Shown here in pieces: positions 4,149-5,706 of a stretch of DNA of 5,706 bases (within the stretch, counting starts at the first letter, position 1; each line of letters opens with the position of its first letter). This DNA comes from Victivallaceae bacterium (GTDB lineage Bacteria; Verrucomicrobiota; Lentisphaeria; Victivallales; Victivallaceae): the NCBI GenBank assembly GCA_028717165.1, contig JAQUOK010000242.1, positions 1-5,706 of the forward strand, read 5' to 3'. The translations under genes and the position numbers were made by a program. The notes beneath the pieces were generated by a model. It worked only from the letters and a program-made list of their open reading frames with translations. It did no database searches and had not been told where the DNA came from.

Positions 4149-5706
4149 ATGCCTGATAAAAGAACAGTATCAATCATCCAAGGAACCCCGATTTCGCCGG
4201 GGCTGGCGGAAGGCATAATTCATTTACCTCGCCATCTTCTTGGTCCTATAGACGTTCCCGATAACATTGTGCCTAAAAACGTTGATAATGAGATTTCCCG
4301 TCTTGATGCAGCTATCACAAGGATATCAGATGATCTCGCGATTCTGGGCGCTCGCGTAGGACAAGAAATCGATTCAAGGCTGGTCAATGTTTTCGAGGCT
4401 CATAAACTTATAGTAAACGACTCTTTGCTCAAGGATGAATTGAGAAAAGAGATCACGGGCAACTTAATAAGCGCAAGCAGCGCAGTTAAGGCGGTTTTTC
4501 TTCGTTGGGAAAAGCGTTTCCTGTTAATGGAATCACAGATATCCAGAGACAAAAGCGATGACGTGCGGGATATTTCAATTCGCCTGCGCAATGCGCTTGC
4601 CGGTATAACGGTTCATCCGTTGGACGATATACCCCATGGCTGTGTGCTTGCAATTTCGCGTTTACTGCCGTCCGATACTATTTTTCTTGCCAGCCGGTCT
4701 ATTTCAGCAGTACTGTTGGAATATGCGAGTTCCGGCTCTCATGCGGCACTTTTTGTTCGTGAAATGGGGATACCATGCGTCTCCGGGATCCACCATCTGC
4801 TGAATTCAACATCAGATGGGGCATTGGCTTTGGTGGACGGGGACACTGGAACTGTCATTATTAATCCCAAGAAAAAACAAAAAGTTATTTTCAGTAAAAA
4901 GGTTGCTGACAAAACACACACTCTCGATTTAGCGCAAAAACGTGCCCTGACCCCTACTGTCACCAAAGACAATATACCCATAGTCGTACTTGCCAATGTA
5001 GGATGTGCAAATGATACGGAGAAGGCCATGCGTAATGGAGCCGAAGGTGTCGGTTTATACCGTATGGAACGGGCTTATCTGGGGCGTATTGCGCCTCCCA
5101 GTGCCGATGAACTCCTTGATGAAATGCGCCAGACATTGAAGCCGGCTGAAGGGCATCCCGTTTGTGTGCGCCTTCTGGATATAGGAGCTGATAAACCTTT
5201 GCCGTTCCTGCAATTCCTGGCGGAAACAAATTCTTCGCTTGGCTGTCGGGGCATTCGCTTGCTTCGTAAGTATCCCGAGCTTCTTAAAACGCATTTGCAG
5301 GCAGCCCTGGAACTGTCCAGAGAGGGATTCGATGTCCGTATTCTGGTTCCCATGGTTACCCTGCAAGATGATGTAGCGGCAGTTAGGGAACAACTGATAC
5401 AGCTCGGAACAGAACTGAAAGTGGCTTCTCTCCCCAAGTTGGGAGCAATGATAGAAACTCCCGCTGCGGTTCTTTCGGCGCGGGAAATAACGAAATACGT
5501 CGACTTTCTGAGTTTCGGGACAAACGACCTGACCCAATATGCGTTTGCCGCCGACCGGGAGAACGCAGCGGTGGAGCAATACTTTAATGATGCTTCGGAC
5601 GTCATATTTAAACTTTTGCGCATTACCCATGATGACGTGCCGGACGTACCGCTTTCGATATGCGGTGAACTCGCGGGACGTCCGGAACACATTCCTAAAC
5701 TTCTAC
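4149..5706 (+). CDS. ptsI: PTS enzyme I (phosphoenolpyruvate-protein phosphotransferase), 3' end cut off
   Basis: Enzyme I takes phosphate from phosphoenolpyruvate onto a His and passes it to HPr, the first step of the sugar phosphotransferase system in the cytoplasm. The window holds 519 residues with no stop; the family is usually about 575-590, so some 60 residues are missing beyond the edge. The order is standard: N-terminal swivel segment, helical HPr-binding region (FEAHKLIV near 82-89), phospho-His region (His198), DGDTGTVIINP (230-240), then the PEP-binding barrel. By alignment from memory with E. coli enzyme I, the barrel residues are kept: Arg305, Arg341 (RLLDIGADKPLP), Glu436 (MIETPAA), Asn459-Asp460 (GTNDLTQY), Arg470 and catalytic Cys505 (CGELAG). 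There is no N-terminal GAF domain, so it is ptsI-like rather than the nitrogen-PTS ptsP. The phospho-His motif is altered: GGxTSH reads ASSGSH, and RTE reads RME. An in-frame stop at 4143-4145 fixes the ATG as the earliest start. The gene is divergent from the kinase unit and richer in G+C than its neighbours. Confidence 0.95.
   Translation, partial: MPDKRTVSIIQGTPISPGLAEGIIHLPRHLLGPIDVPDNIVPKNVDNEISRLDAAITRISDDLAILGARVGQEIDSRLVNVFEAHKLIVNDSLLKDELRKEITGNLISASSAVKAVFLRWEKRFLLMESQISRDKSDDVRDISIRLRNALAGITVHPLDDIPHGCVLAISRLLPSDTIFLASRSISAVLLEYASSGSHAALFVREMGIPCVSGIHHLLNSTSDGALALVDGDTGTVIINPKKKQKVIFSKKVADKTHTLDLAQKRALTPTVTKDNIPIVVLANVGCANDTEKAMRNGAEGVGLYRMERAYLGRIAPPSADELLDEMRQTLKPAEGHPVCVRLLDIGADKPLPFLQFLAETNSSLGCRGIRLLRKYPELLKTHLQAALELSREGFDVRILVPMVTLQDDVAAVREQLIQLGTELKVASLPKLGAMIETPAAVLSAREITKYVDFLSFGTNDLTQYAFAADRENAAVEQYFNDASDVIFKLLRITHDDVPDVPLSICGELAGRPEHIPKLL

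Noticed and set aside
4400..5229. Minus-strand open frames at 4400-4591, 4739-5029 and 4960-5229
   Set aside because: All lie inside ptsI on the opposite strand and show no family features.
5055..5692. Two overlapping minus-strand open frames of 211 and 205 codons opposite enzyme I
   Set aside because: They are antisense to a clearly conserved enzyme I frame, overlap each other in different frames and have low-complexity Ser/Arg-rich or unrecognisable translations. They are by-products of codon use in ptsI.

Overview
The window is bacterial. Genes are short-spaced, there are AGGAG-type ribosome binding sites, a hybrid two-component kinase and a phosphotransferase-system (PTS) enzyme. The N-terminal helix of the kinase carries the HQIELELQNEELR type of motif. 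From memory of the family, this motif often precedes PAS domains in Gram-negative environmental bacteria such as deltaproteobacteria, but it does not fix a taxon. Most of the window is AT-rich. The PTS gene at the right end is visibly richer in G+C than the rest.

Layout, left to right. Positions 1-198 hold no gene I can support, but do hold an imperfect hairpin just beyond the stop codon of the next gene. Positions 199-1575 (minus strand) encode a probable membrane-anchored pentapeptide-repeat protein: two hydrophobic segments, a charged linker with internal repeats, a helical region, then about 37 pentapeptides in unbroken register. Positions 1576-1909 form a 334-base gap rich in inverted repeats, including a perfect 20-bp palindrome and a nested set of stems. 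Positions 1910-3601 (minus) encode a soluble PAS hybrid histidine kinase with a C-terminal receiver. Just upstream, 3630-3860 (minus) holds a small reading frame of 76 codons. It lacks any ATG, GTG or TTG near its beginning but has a strong AGGAG placed 5 nt before an ATT codon. Positions 3861-4148 are a divergent intergenic region with candidate promoters in both directions. Positions 4149-5706 (plus) encode PTS enzyme I, cut off by the window end.

How the parts may work together. The small reading frame and the kinase are probably one transcription unit, with a 28-nt gap and near-identical ribosome binding sites. Enzyme I is transcribed divergently from the same intergenic region. Enzyme I takes phosphate from phosphoenolpyruvate and passes it to HPr, but neither HPr nor any enzyme II is in view. 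The kinase ends in a receiver, so its output must be an unseen phosphotransfer protein or protein partner. No link between the kinase and the PTS, or with the pentapeptide protein, is shown beyond adjacency.

The parts most worth a second look are the ATT-started small gene, the inverted repeat that could mask its ribosome binding site, the altered phospho-histidine motif of enzyme I, and the structured gap at 1616-1823.
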